The notes: a model not told the origin generated them from the letters alone. A stretch of DNA of 5,325 nucleotides from Microbacteriaceae bacterium (GCA_017744755.1 JAGIAU010000152.1:1-5325); one strand, 5' to 3'; counted from the stretch's first letter, positions 1 through 5,086 are shown. Translations and numbers: made by a program.

Positions 1-19
1 CACGGGTCCAGGCTAGTCG

Positions 20-46
20 GTGGCCTGGGACCGGTCGCGCGGCCAC
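20..46. repeat. Inverted repeat upstream of the GIY-YIG gene
   Basis: GTGGCC at 20-25 is matched by its reverse complement GGCCAC at 41-46, leaving a 15-base centre. It lies just upstream of the -10 hexamer at 61-66 and overlaps where a -35 element would sit (about 38-43), where no good -35 match is visible. It could be an operator, or the remains of a terminator for a gene that ends left of the window. In GC-rich DNA a 6-bp arm can arise by chance, so this is a weak call. Confidence 0.25.
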
Positions 47-60
47 GGGACAGATTTCGC

Positions 61-66
61 TAGCAT
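61..66 (+). promoter_or_regulatory. -10 hexamer (TAGCAT), leaderless promoter of the GIY-YIG gene
   Basis: TAGCAT fits the TANNNT form of sigma-70-type -10 elements in GC-rich actinobacteria. It ends 6 nt before the ATG at 73, so transcription would start at or next to the start codon. No Shine-Dalgarno is present in the sequence before the ATG, which agrees with a leaderless message. No convincing -35 box is seen. Confidence 0.55.
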
Positions 67-72
67 CTCGGC

Positions 73-867
73 ATGTCCGAGCGCTTCGATGCCAGTGAGA
101 TCGAGCGTCTCAAGTACTACGTATACATCTACACCGACCCTCGGACCGACGAGCCGTTCTATGTCGGGAAGGGCAAGGGCAACCGCGCCTTCACGCACCT
201 CGATGAGCAGAGCGAGCACGAGAAGGTGCTGCGCATCAAGGAGATCCAGGCCGCCGGCTTCGAACCTCGCATCGAACTGCTGGCGCACGGACTCGACGAG
301 GTGACCGCGTACAAGGTCGAGGCCGCGGCGATCGATCTCGTCGGACCCGAGCGACTTACGAATCGTCAAGGAGGTCACGGCTCGCGCGAATACGGTCGAC
401 AGTCGATCGATACCGTCCATGCGCGGCTTTCCTCGACCCCGTTGGTACGGATCCCCCATCCCGTACTCATCATCCGTATCGACGGGAGCCTGCGGGAGGC
501 ACAGGAGCGGCTCGGGAAGCGCTTCGACGGGGCTTCCGACGAGTCGGCGCTCGCGCTCTATGACGCGACACGTGGCATGTGGTGGATGAACGTCGAGCGC
601 GCTGGAGCGTATCGAATCGTCCTTGCCGCGAACCATGGCATCGTCCGAGAGGTGTACCAGGTGGCTGAGTGGTTCCGCGCCGGGACGACGAAGTACCTGG
701 ACGGACGCGAGGCATGGCCTGCCGACGGGCGATGGGAGTTCGTCGGTCGCGTCGCCGACGAAGCCGTCCGGAAGGTCTACCGCCATCGTTCAGTCGCCCA
801 CCTTTTTCCACGTGGGGACCGGCAGCCGGTGCGCTATTTCGATCCGGGCGAGTACCCGGCGCTCTGA
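73..867 (+). CDS. GIY-YIG nuclease-domain protein (LEM-3-like) with conserved C-terminal domain
   Basis: 264 aa. The N-terminal domain (about residues 14-105) is a GIY-YIG nuclease fold of the LEM-3-like type. The YVY strand (16-18) stands for GIY, and FYVGKGKGNR (29-38) carries the YVG half, with R38 as the likely catalytic Arg and H42 following. E83 in KVEAAAID is the likely metal-binding Glu, and LTN...GGHG (95-103) is the usual closing motif. The second domain (about 126-256) has ALYDATRGMWW, GIVREVY, GRWEFVG and a closing QPVRYF. I recall this region from other GIY-YIG proteins of this type, but it has no function I can name. Key nuclease residues look intact, so single-strand cutting or DNA processing is plausible; the target is unknown. 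It stands alone, with its own promoter, convergent to the next gene. Third positions are visibly less GC-biased than in its neighbours (codons such as gta, cgt, cat), hinting at later acquisition. Confidence 0.85.
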   Translation: MSERFDASEIERLKYYVYIYTDPRTDEPFYVGKGKGNRAFTHLDEQSEHEKVLRIKEIQAAGFEPRIELLAHGLDEVTAYKVEAAAIDLVGPERLTNRQGGHGSREYGRQSIDTVHARLSSTPLVRIPHPVLIIRIDGSLREAQERLGKRFDGASDESALALYDATRGMWWMNVERAGAYRIVLAANHGIVREVYQVAEWFRAGTTKYLDGREAWPADGRWEFVGRVADEAVRKVYRHRSVAHLFPRGDRQPVRYFDPGEYPAL

Positions 868-891
868 GCCCGCGGCGACGATCTCGGACTC

Positions 892-952
892 GGAAGAATT
901 GCCCGGACCAGGAAAAATCGGGGGCGGAACATCCTGGCTCCGGCGATCTTCC
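892..952. terminator. Bidirectional terminator-like hairpin between convergent genes
   Basis: In the 120-bp gap between the GIY-YIG stop (867) and the PPOX stop (988), bases 903-913 pair with 932-943 in an 11-bp stem: CCGGA with TCCGG (939-943) and CCAGGA with TCCTGG (932-937), with C938 bulged and an 18-nt loop. A second arm pair, GGAAGA (892-897) with TCTTCC (947-952), encloses it. The convergent position suits a shared terminator. There is no clear U tract, so termination strength is uncertain. The gap holds no gene I can support; short direct repeats of GATCTCGG (880, 954) and CCGCGGCG (870, 969) are also present. Confidence 0.5.
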
Positions 953-958
953 TGATCT

Positions 959-971
959 CGGCAAGTTGCCG
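959..971. repeat. Short perfect palindrome after the PPOX gene
   Basis: CGGCAA-G-TTGCCG is a perfect dyad with 6-bp arms and a single central base, 16 bp beyond the PPOX stop codon. As RNA it could fold only as a 4-bp stem with a 5-nt loop, so it is either a minor part of the terminator region or a protein-binding dyad. No partner copy is seen elsewhere in the window. Confidence 0.3.
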
Positions 972-987
972 CGGCGCGATTCGGCGA

Positions 988-1377
988 CTACCCCCAGGTG
1001 CGGACGCGGGTTGGGGTGAGGGTGAGGACGACGCGGCCGTCGAGGCCGCGGCCGAACTCCTCGGGGGTGGTGCCGTACTTGGCGAGCTGGCGACGGAGGA
1101 AGGCGACGTCCGTGTCGGGCTCGACGGAGAGGTCGCCGCGGACCTCGAGCGTCTTGTAGGGGTTCGCCGGGTCGATGAAGAGGTAGGTGCCCTTGGGATT
1201 GGCGAGCGCGTTCCGCACCTTCTGATTGGTGTCGACGAGCGAGACCTTGACGACGCCGTCCTCGGGAAGGAACCAGACGGCGGAGGACTGCGGGTAGCCG
1301 CTCGGGCCGATCGTGGTCAGCGTCGCGACTGGGACGTCGAGGAGTGCGGCGAAGTCGGCGGGGATCTCGATGCTCAT
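988..1377 (-). CDS. PPOX class F420-dependent oxidoreductase
   Basis: 129 aa, a normal length for the family. This is a split beta-barrel protein of the pyridoxamine 5'-phosphate oxidase-like (PPOX) superfamily, F420-type clade. The N-terminus runs IPADFAALLDVPVATLTTIGPSG (5-27), followed by the strand PQSSAVWFLPEDG (29-41). The cofactor-phosphate region NQKVRNALANPKGTYLFID (51-69) has K53 and R55, and YKTLEVRGDLSVEPD (74-88) is typical. Members use deazaflavin F420 (some relatives bind FMN or FAD) to reduce small molecules in the cytoplasm; the substrate cannot be read from sequence. The start is supported by AAGGAG 6 nt upstream. The gene begins 16 nt after the stop of the aldo/keto reductase, so the two are almost certainly co-transcribed and may act on related carbonyl or enone substrates (inference). 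Confidence 0.88.
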   Translation of the reverse strand: MSIEIPADFAALLDVPVATLTTIGPSGYPQSSAVWFLPEDGVVKVSLVDTNQKVRNALANPKGTYLFIDPANPYKTLEVRGDLSVEPDTDVAFLRRQLAKYGTTPEEFGRGLDGRVVLTLTPTRVRTWG

Positions 1378-1383
1378 GGTTCG

Positions 1384-1389
1384 CTCCTT
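1384..1389 (-). promoter_or_regulatory. Shine-Dalgarno AAGGAG for the PPOX gene
   Basis: AAGGAG on the minus strand lies 6 nt before the ATG at 1377 and fixes the start. It sits inside the 16-nt gap after the aldo/keto reductase stop. It contrasts with the SD-less starts of the promoter-proximal genes in this window. Confidence 0.75.
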
Positions 1390-1393
1390 GCGG

Positions 1394-2347
1394 CTAGGGG
1401 GTCCAGGTAGAGACCTTGTCGAGGACCGCGAGGTCCTCGACCGTGAGGCTCAGGGTCGCGCTCGCGACGAGGTCGGCGACCTGCTCGGCGCGGGACGCCG
1501 AGGCGATCGGGGCGGCGACGGTCGGCTGGGCGCGCAGCCAGGCGAGGGCGGTCGCGGCGACGGACGCGCCGTGGGCGTTCCCGATGCGCTCCAGCTCGTC
1601 CACGATCGCGAGGCCCTGGGGGGTCGCGTACTTCGAGGCGCCGGCGGCTCGGGGGCTCGCACCCGCCTCGACTCGCTCGCGGTACTTGCCGGCGAGGAAC
1701 CCGCTCGCGAGGGCGTAGTACGGGAGCAGCCCGATGCCGTGCTCCTCGGCGATCGGGACGACGTGGTCCTCGACGTCGTTGCGGTGCACGAGGTTGTAGT
1801 GCGGCTGGAACGCGATCGGGAGCTCCTGCTCCTGGCGGCTCGCCTCCTCGATCCAGGCGCGCAGGCGCTCCGGCGTGTAGTTCGACAGGCCGATCCGCTT
1901 CGCCTTGCCCGAGGCGACGAGCTCGCCGAAGACGGCGACCTGCTCCGCCAGCGACACGTGCTCGTCGTCGTAGTGCGCCCAGTACAGGTCGATCGACTCG
2001 ACGCCGAGGCGCTCGAGCGAGCCGTCGATCGCGGCGCGAACGCGGTCGGGGTCCAGATTCCGGTGATCGCGATGACCGCCGGTCTTCGTCGCGACCAGGA
2101 CGTGCTTCGGACCTCGCGCCGCGATCCACTCGCCGATGATGCGCTCCGACTCGTAGCCGTCGTTGCCAGGCACCCAGGACGAGTAGCCCTCCGCGGTGTC
2201 GATCATGATCGGCTGCCCGGCCGGCACGGCCGCGCGGAACGCGTCGAGGATCGCGAACGAGGCCGGCCGGCCGGCCGTCCAGCCGAACACGTTGCCGCCC
2301 AGGACGAGTGGGAAGATCTCCGGGCCGCGCTGACCGATTCGCACCAT
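1394..2347 (-). CDS. Aldo/keto reductase
   Basis: 317 aa, full length for the aldo/keto reductase superfamily, a cytoplasmic NAD(P)H-dependent (beta/alpha)8 barrel that reduces aldehydes or ketones. The catalytic tetrad is visible: D50 and Y55 in IMIDTAEGYS, K88 in LVATKTGG, and H125 in DLYWAHYDD. GLSNYTPERL (153-162) and QPHYNLVHR (181-189) are standard barrel strands, and TVAAPIASASRAEQV (276-290) is the cofactor-phosphate region near the C-terminus. It looks like the Tas/YajO-like 'aryl-alcohol dehydrogenase-like' side of the family, but the substrate is unknown. The reading frame stays open upstream to 2566. I chose ATG 2347 because the family's MVRIGQ...PLVLGGN start begins there, the extra 73 residues are Arg/Pro/Ala-rich nonsense overlapping the dehydrogenase gene, and a -10 hexamer lies 6 nt before it. 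First gene of a two-gene operon. Confidence 0.92.
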   Translation of the reverse strand: MVRIGQRGPEIFPLVLGGNVFGWTAGRPASFAILDAFRAAVPAGQPIMIDTAEGYSSWVPGNDGYESERIIGEWIAARGPKHVLVATKTGGHRDHRNLDPDRVRAAIDGSLERLGVESIDLYWAHYDDEHVSLAEQVAVFGELVASGKAKRIGLSNYTPERLRAWIEEASRQEQELPIAFQPHYNLVHRNDVEDHVVPIAEEHGIGLLPYYALASGFLAGKYRERVEAGASPRAAGASKYATPQGLAIVDELERIGNAHGASVAATALAWLRAQPTVAAPIASASRAEQVADLVASATLSLTVEDLAVLDKVSTWTP

Positions 2348-2353
2348 GGGTTC

Positions 2354-2359
2354 AGCGTA
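2354..2359 (-). promoter_or_regulatory. -10 hexamer (TACGCT), leaderless promoter of the aldo/keto reductase operon
   Basis: On the minus strand TACGCT is followed by 6 nt (GAACCC) and then the ATG at 2347. No Shine-Dalgarno is present. The region where a -35 would lie falls within the REP-like palindrome described separately, and no canonical TTGACA-like box is seen there. Confidence 0.55.
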
Positions 2360-2363
2360 CCGA

Positions 2364-2397
2364 GGTCTCGATACGGTGCTGGCGCGCCTGCTCGACC
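2364..2397. repeat. REP-like imperfect palindrome between dehydrogenase and aldo/keto reductase genes
   Basis: The gap of 62 bp (2348-2409) contains GGTCTCGATACGG at 2364-2376 and TGCTCGACC at 2389-2397, with ends GGTC/GACC inverted and an 8-bp palindrome GGCGCGCC (2381-2388) between them. The general form GGTCTCGATACG...CTCGACC is one I recognise as a repeated intergenic element in many actinobacterial genomes. Here it follows the dehydrogenase stop (2410) and precedes the aldo/keto reductase promoter, so it could end the upstream transcript and also touch the -35 region. Only one copy is in the window. Confidence 0.5.
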
Positions 2398-2409
2398 CGC
2401 GGAGGGCGG

Positions 2410-3171
2410 TCAGCGGCCGCGCTCGCCGAGCCGGGCGAGGAGGCCGTCGGGGAGCACCCGGGTGAGCGCGACGATCGCCTTGTAGCGCGCCGACGGCACG
2501 TTCACCGCCCTGCCCTTCCGAGAGGCGCGCAGGCCGCTGCGCACGACGTCGGGGGCGTCCAGCCACATGATCCGCGGCACGCCCTCCTCCCCGATGGGCA
2601 GGCCGAGGCGCTCATGAAAGCGCGTATGCGTGTAGCCGGGGCAGACGGCCGTCGTCGTCACGCCGCGGGCGCGGTAGCGGACGTTCGACCAGCGGCTGAA
2701 CGCGATCATGAAGCCCTTGACGGCGCCGTAGGTGGCGCGCGGGATGAAGCCGGCGACCGAGGCGACGTTGACGATCCGGCCGCCGCCGCGCGCGAGCATC
2801 GCGCCGAGGGCGGCATGCGAGAGCCGCAGCGGCGTCTCGACGTGGATGCGCAGGTGCGCGGCCTCCGCCTCGATGTCGTTCGCCGCGAAGTCGAGGTCGA
2901 GGCCGTAGCCCGCATTGTTGACGAGAACGTCCACGGGCGCGTCCGGGTCGGCGATCCGCGCCGCGACCCGCTCGATGTCCTCCGGGTCCGTCAGATCGGC
3001 GGTGAGCACCTCCGTCGCCACGCCGTGCGCCGCCGCGAGCTCCGCGGCGAGCGCGTCGAGCGCGGTCCGAGAGCGGGCGACGAGCACGAGGTCGTGCCCC
3101 TCTGCCGCGAGCTGCCGCGCGAACTCGGCGCCGAGGCCGGCGCTCGCCCCGGTGATCAGCGCGGTCGTCAC
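2410..3171 (-). CDS. Short-chain dehydrogenase/reductase (SDR family)
   Basis: 253 aa, standard for a classical SDR: a Rossmann-fold NAD(P)(H) oxidoreductase. The cofactor motif TGASAGLG is at 7-14, arginines after the second strand (VARSR, R33 and R35) favour NADP(H), D59 in TADL contacts the adenine ring, NNAG is at 85-88, and the catalytic Ser138, Tyr148 and Lys152 (YGAVK) are present. The usual Asn of the catalytic tetrad appears to be replaced by His110 (RIHV instead of the common LNV). PGYTHTRF (178-185) follows the active site. The substrate is unknown; the C-terminal part resembles SDRs often annotated only as general oxidoreductases. The start is GTG at 3171 within a GTGA overlap with the thyX stop and has no Shine-Dalgarno, so translation probably depends on ribosomes finishing thyX. 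The open frame extends upstream to 4071, but that part is antisense-frame noise over thyX. Confidence 0.9.
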   Translation of the reverse strand: MTTALITGASAGLGAEFARQLAAEGHDLVLVARSRTALDALAAELAAAHGVATEVLTADLTDPEDIERVAARIADPDAPVDVLVNNAGYGLDLDFAANDIEAEAAHLRIHVETPLRLSHAALGAMLARGGGRIVNVASVAGFIPRATYGAVKGFMIAFSRWSNVRYRARGVTTTAVCPGYTHTRFHERLGLPIGEEGVPRIMWLDAPDVVRSGLRASRKGRAVNVPSARYKAIVALTRVLPDGLLARLGERGR

Positions 3172-3902
3172 GGCGCGACGCGGCCGTTGCCGTTGAAGGC
3201 GTCGTAGGTCATCGGCATGAGCTCGGCCCAGAGCGACTCCATCTGCTCCGCCACCATCTCGATCTCGCGCTGCGGGAACGACGGGAAGTGCGTGCCCTCC
3301 CGCTTGGTGCGCAGCGACAGGAAGTTCATGAGCGAACGCGCGTTCATCGTCACGTACATCGAGGAGTACGTCGCGACGGGCAGCACGCCGCGGGCGACCT
3401 CGCGGGCGACGCCCGCGTCGAGCATGGCCTGATAGGCCTCGTAGGCGACGATCGCCGCCGCCTTCGTCTGCGCCTCGACGACCTCGTGCTGCTCCGGCGT
3501 GCCGGCTACGAACTCGTAGGCGCCGGGCTTGCCCCGCTGGACGAGGTTCCGCTCGGGGCCGGGGACGTAGAACACGGGACGCAGCTCCCGGTAGCGCCCC
3601 GACTCCTCGTTGTAGGAGGCGATGCGGTGGCGCATGAACTCGCGGAACACGAAGATCGGCGCCTGCACGTAGAAGGTCATCGAGTTGTGCTCGAAGGGGC
3701 TGCCATGGCGGTCCCGCATGAGGTAGTTGATGAGTCCGCGGTCGCGCGCGCCCGCGTCCGCGCCGGAGGCGGCGGCCTCGAGCGTCTGCTCGCCGAGCGT
3801 CGAGACGCGGGCGGCGAAGAGGACGTCCGAGTCGTGCGCGGAGGAGCGGACGAGCTCGACCGTGACGTCGGAGCGGAACTGGATCTCGGGGAGGTCGGTC
3901 AC
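3168..3902 (-). CDS. thyX: Flavin-dependent thymidylate synthase ThyX
   Basis: 244 aa. ThyX makes dTMP from dUMP using methylene-tetrahydrofolate as carbon donor and FAD with NADPH as reductant, releasing tetrahydrofolate rather than dihydrofolate. It acts as a cytoplasmic homotetramer. The signature RHRX7S is intact at 91-101 (RHRIASYNEES). HGSPFEHNSMTFYVQAP (66-82) precedes it, and MNARSLMNFLSLR (186-198) carries the substrate-binding arginine near the end. The tail FNGNGRVAP is the form common in actinobacteria. The start is GTG at 3902, supported by a -10 hexamer 6 nt upstream and by the family's short N-terminal lead. In many actinobacteria thyX sits with dapA/dapB; here it follows the DUF4395 gene after 27 nt and overlaps an SDR by 4 nt. 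It may be read both from its own promoter and from the upstream operon. Confidence 0.96.
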   Translation of the reverse strand: MTDLPEIQFRSDVTVELVRSSAHDSDVLFAARVSTLGEQTLEAAASGADAGARDRGLINYLMRDRHGSPFEHNSMTFYVQAPIFVFREFMRHRIASYNEESGRYRELRPVFYVPGPERNLVQRGKPGAYEFVAGTPEQHEVVEAQTKAAAIVAYEAYQAMLDAGVAREVARGVLPVATYSSMYVTMNARSLMNFLSLRTKREGTHFPSFPQREIEMVAEQMESLWAELMPMTYDAFNGNGRVAP

Positions 3903-3908
3903 GTACCC

Positions 3909-3914
3909 AAGCTA
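3909..3914 (-). promoter_or_regulatory. -10 hexamer (TAGCTT), leaderless promoter of thyX
   Basis: On the minus strand TAGCTT is followed by 6 nt (GGGTAC) and the GTG at 3902. There is no Shine-Dalgarno at a usable distance. It lies inside the 27-nt gap after the DUF4395 stop, so it would be an internal promoter of the minus-strand gene run. No clear -35 box. Confidence 0.5.
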
Positions 3915-3929
3915 CCCGGGGCCGGCGTT

Positions 3930-4436
3930 CTACGCGGCGAGCGGCGAGGACGGCTTGATGACGCCGGCGCGGGCGAGCGCGAGGTAGATCTGGCAGCCGA
4001 GGCAGTAGCCGACGAAGGCGTTCAGGAACGAGGCGATGACGATGAACGCGGCCGCGACGACGAGACCCCACGGCACCCCGATGAGGTGCAGGACGAGGCC
4101 GATCGTCGACAGCACGAAGCCGATGCCGAGCGCGAAATGCGGCGGACGCGGGTCCTCCGTCTCCGCGGGCTTCCGGAGCCGCGGGCGGACGACCGTGCGG
4201 AAGAACGCGCCGAAGGGGTTCGCGCCGACGCCCCAGATGGTCCCGATCGTGAAGTTCAGCCAGGCCAGCGCGAGCAGGATGAACTCCGGCGAGAGCACGC
4301 GGAGGCCCCAGCTGCGCTCGATCGGCACGAGCAGACCCGCGACGAGCGCGCCGAGGGCGAGGAGGAACGTCACGCCGGCCGTGAACCGCGGACCGCGGAC
4401 GTCGATCGGCTTCGGGGCCTGCTGCGTGGTGGTCAT
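3930..4436 (-). CDS. DUF4395 family membrane protein
   Basis: 168 aa. It matches the DUF4395 pattern: IDVRGPRF near the start (11-18), NPFGAFFRTVVRPRL (73-87), ETEDPRPPHFALGIG (92-106) and a closing YCLGCQIYL (144-152). Four hydrophobic segments lie at about 19-37, 50-69, 101-119 and 122-143. The strongly basic loop 80-100 suggests the N- and C-termini and that loop are cytoplasmic, placing C145 and C148 (CLGC) at the inner face at the end of the last helix. Biochemical function is unknown. It starts 9 nt after the thioredoxin-like gene, with GAAGGA 4 nt before the ATG, so the two are co-expressed. In other actinobacteria I recall DUF4395 genes near thioredoxin or sulfurtransferase genes, which suggests a role in thiol or sulfur chemistry (inference). 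Confidence 0.87.
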   Translation of the reverse strand: MTTTQQAPKPIDVRGPRFTAGVTFLLALGALVAGLLVPIERSWGLRVLSPEFILLALAWLNFTIGTIWGVGANPFGAFFRTVVRPRLRKPAETEDPRPPHFALGIGFVLSTIGLVLHLIGVPWGLVVAAAFIVIASFLNAFVGYCLGCQIYLALARAGVIKPSSPLAA

Positions 4437-4440
4437 GGCT

Positions 4441-4446
4441 TCCTTC
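4441..4446 (-). promoter_or_regulatory. Shine-Dalgarno GAAGGA for the DUF4395 gene
   Basis: GAAGGA on the minus strand lies 4 nt before the ATG at 4436, and its first base is the last base of the thioredoxin-like gene's TAG stop. This close spacing suggests translational coupling. Confidence 0.6.
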
Positions 4447-4886
4447 TAGAGGTGGTACTCGGGCGTGGGGACGAGCGTGTCGAGGACGGCGGTGAGCTCC
4501 GCGCGTCGCGGCGCCCCGCCGAAGCGGCTCACGAGCCGGCCGTCATGGTCGAGGACGAAGACGGTCGGCGTCTGCAGGATGTGCAGCTTCGAGGCGAGCT
4601 CGGGCCGGTGCGTGAGATCGACGTCGTGATAGGCGATGCCGCTGCGCTCGGCCGCGACCTGCTGCAGGTAGCGGCGCGTGCCCGGGCACGTCGAGCAGAA
4701 CTCCGTCGAGAACTGCACGAGCGTCGCGCCCTCCGCGAACGCCTCGAGCCCCGGCAGCTCCCCCGCCGCGAAGGCCTCGCCCTTCGCGTCCCGTGCGCGA
4801 CCGGTGGTGCGCTTCCAGAACACGCCGAGCAGCGCCGCGAGCAGGACGACACCCGCGGCGATCGAGAGCGCGACGACGGGCTGCAT
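4446..4886 (-). CDS. Membrane-anchored thioredoxin-like protein
   Basis: 146 aa. A single N-terminal hydrophobic helix (about 4-24) is followed by KRTTGRARDAK and then a thioredoxin fold. The active site is FCSTC (C64, C67) in place of the classical WCGPC, followed by PGTR. The strand AYHDVDLT (85-92) and the cis-proline site QTPTVFVLD (105-113, P107) with a Gly pair at 123-124 complete the fold. It should reduce or form disulfides in a partner protein, with no partner named by the sequence. The charge pattern (none before the helix, many positives after it) favours the domain facing the cytoplasm rather than outside. The start is ATG 4886, with GGAG 9 nt upstream; no nearer in-frame alternative is credible. 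It follows the Cys-rich gene by 58 nt and precedes the DUF4395 gene by 9 nt. The GGAG lies in an 8-bp inverted repeat that could restrict translation. Confidence 0.88.
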   Translation of the reverse strand: MQPVVALSIAAGVVLLAALLGVFWKRTTGRARDAKGEAFAAGELPGLEAFAEGATLVQFSTEFCSTCPGTRRYLQQVAAERSGIAYHDVDLTHRPELASKLHILQTPTVFVLDHDGRLVSRFGGAPRRAELTAVLDTLVPTPEYHL

Positions 4887-4895
4887 CCGTCCAGT

Positions 4896-4934
4896 CTCCG
4901 TCAGGGCGCGCGGGGCGCGTTCTGTATGACGGAG
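4896..4934 (-). promoter_or_regulatory. Hairpin burying the thioredoxin-like gene's Shine-Dalgarno
   Basis: On the minus-strand RNA, CUCCGUCA (4934-4927) is the exact reverse complement of UGACGGAG (4903-4896), an 8-bp perfect stem with a 23-nt loop. The loop contains a possible inner CGCG/CGCG stem (4916-4919 with 4907-4910). The GGAG in the 3' arm is the only Shine-Dalgarno candidate for the ATG at 4886. The structure could control translation, or be a processing or attenuation hairpin between the Cys-rich and thioredoxin genes; no U tract follows it. Confidence 0.45.
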
Positions 4935-4944
4935 CGTTACCGGC

Positions 4945-5079
4945 TCAGGCCTCGACGAGCTCCGCGTGGCCCTGGCAGCGGTCCGCCTCGGGCACATCCG
5001 CGAGCGCCTGCTCGATGTGCTGGCCGCAGCCGGCCCAGGTCGGACGGCCGCATTCCTCGCACGTGATCTGCTTGCACAT
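4945..5079 (-). CDS. Small Cys-rich protein, putative zinc-binding, function unknown
   Basis: 44 aa, short enough to be missed by gene callers. It begins MCKQITCEEC and continues GRPTWAGCGQH, ending with a RCQGH segment. The Cys and His residues are C2, C7, C10, C18, H21, C35 and H38. The CxxC (7-10) and CxxH (35-38) pairs with C18xxH21 between them look like a small zinc-binding site (inference). I recognise the pattern MCK-x-I/V-TC-xx-CG-xx-TWAGCG-x-H as a widespread family of tiny unnamed bacterial proteins, so this is a real gene. The start ATG 5079 is supported by a -10 hexamer 7 nt upstream and by the conserved MCK start. It is the first gene of the minus-strand run with thioredoxin and DUF4395, divergent from osmC by only 34 bp. 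No function is assigned. Confidence 0.85.
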   Translation of the reverse strand: MCKQITCEECGRPTWAGCGQHIEQALADVPEADRCQGHAELVEA

Positions 5080-5086
5080 GGCGACA

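Noticed and set aside
13..786. 257-codon open frame on the minus strand antisense to the GIY-YIG gene
   Set aside because: No recognisable motif or ribosome binding signal; the + strand frame has an intact nuclease domain and promoter.
2338..2385. Search for -35 boxes at the five promoters, for example upstream of the aldo/keto reductase
   Set aside because: At 16-18 nt from each -10 no convincing TTGAC-like sequence is found, so no -35 elements are annotated; the promoter calls rest on the -10 and its spacing only.
1313..2485. 390-codon open frame on the + strand antisense to the aldo/keto reductase
   Set aside because: Low-complexity Arg/Asp/Val/Leu composition, no family pattern, and a clear full-length aldo/keto reductase on the opposite strand.
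2348..2566. N-terminal extension of the aldo/keto reductase up to 2566
   Set aside because: The added 73 residues are Arg/Pro-rich and overlap the SDR gene; the family start and the -10 spacing both support ATG at 2347.
3172..4071. N-terminal extension of the SDR to 4071, which would look like a fusion protein
   Set aside because: The extra 300 residues are out-of-frame translation of thyX and the DUF4395 3' end; the SDR's TGxxxGxG motif begins right after the GTG at 3171.
3288..5066. 592-codon open frame on the + strand antisense to thyX, DUF4395, thioredoxin and the Cys-rich gene
   Set aside because: Composition is Arg/Glu/Asp/Ala-rich with no domain pattern. It is the expected open antisense frame of GC-rich genes; four recognisable genes occupy the other strand.
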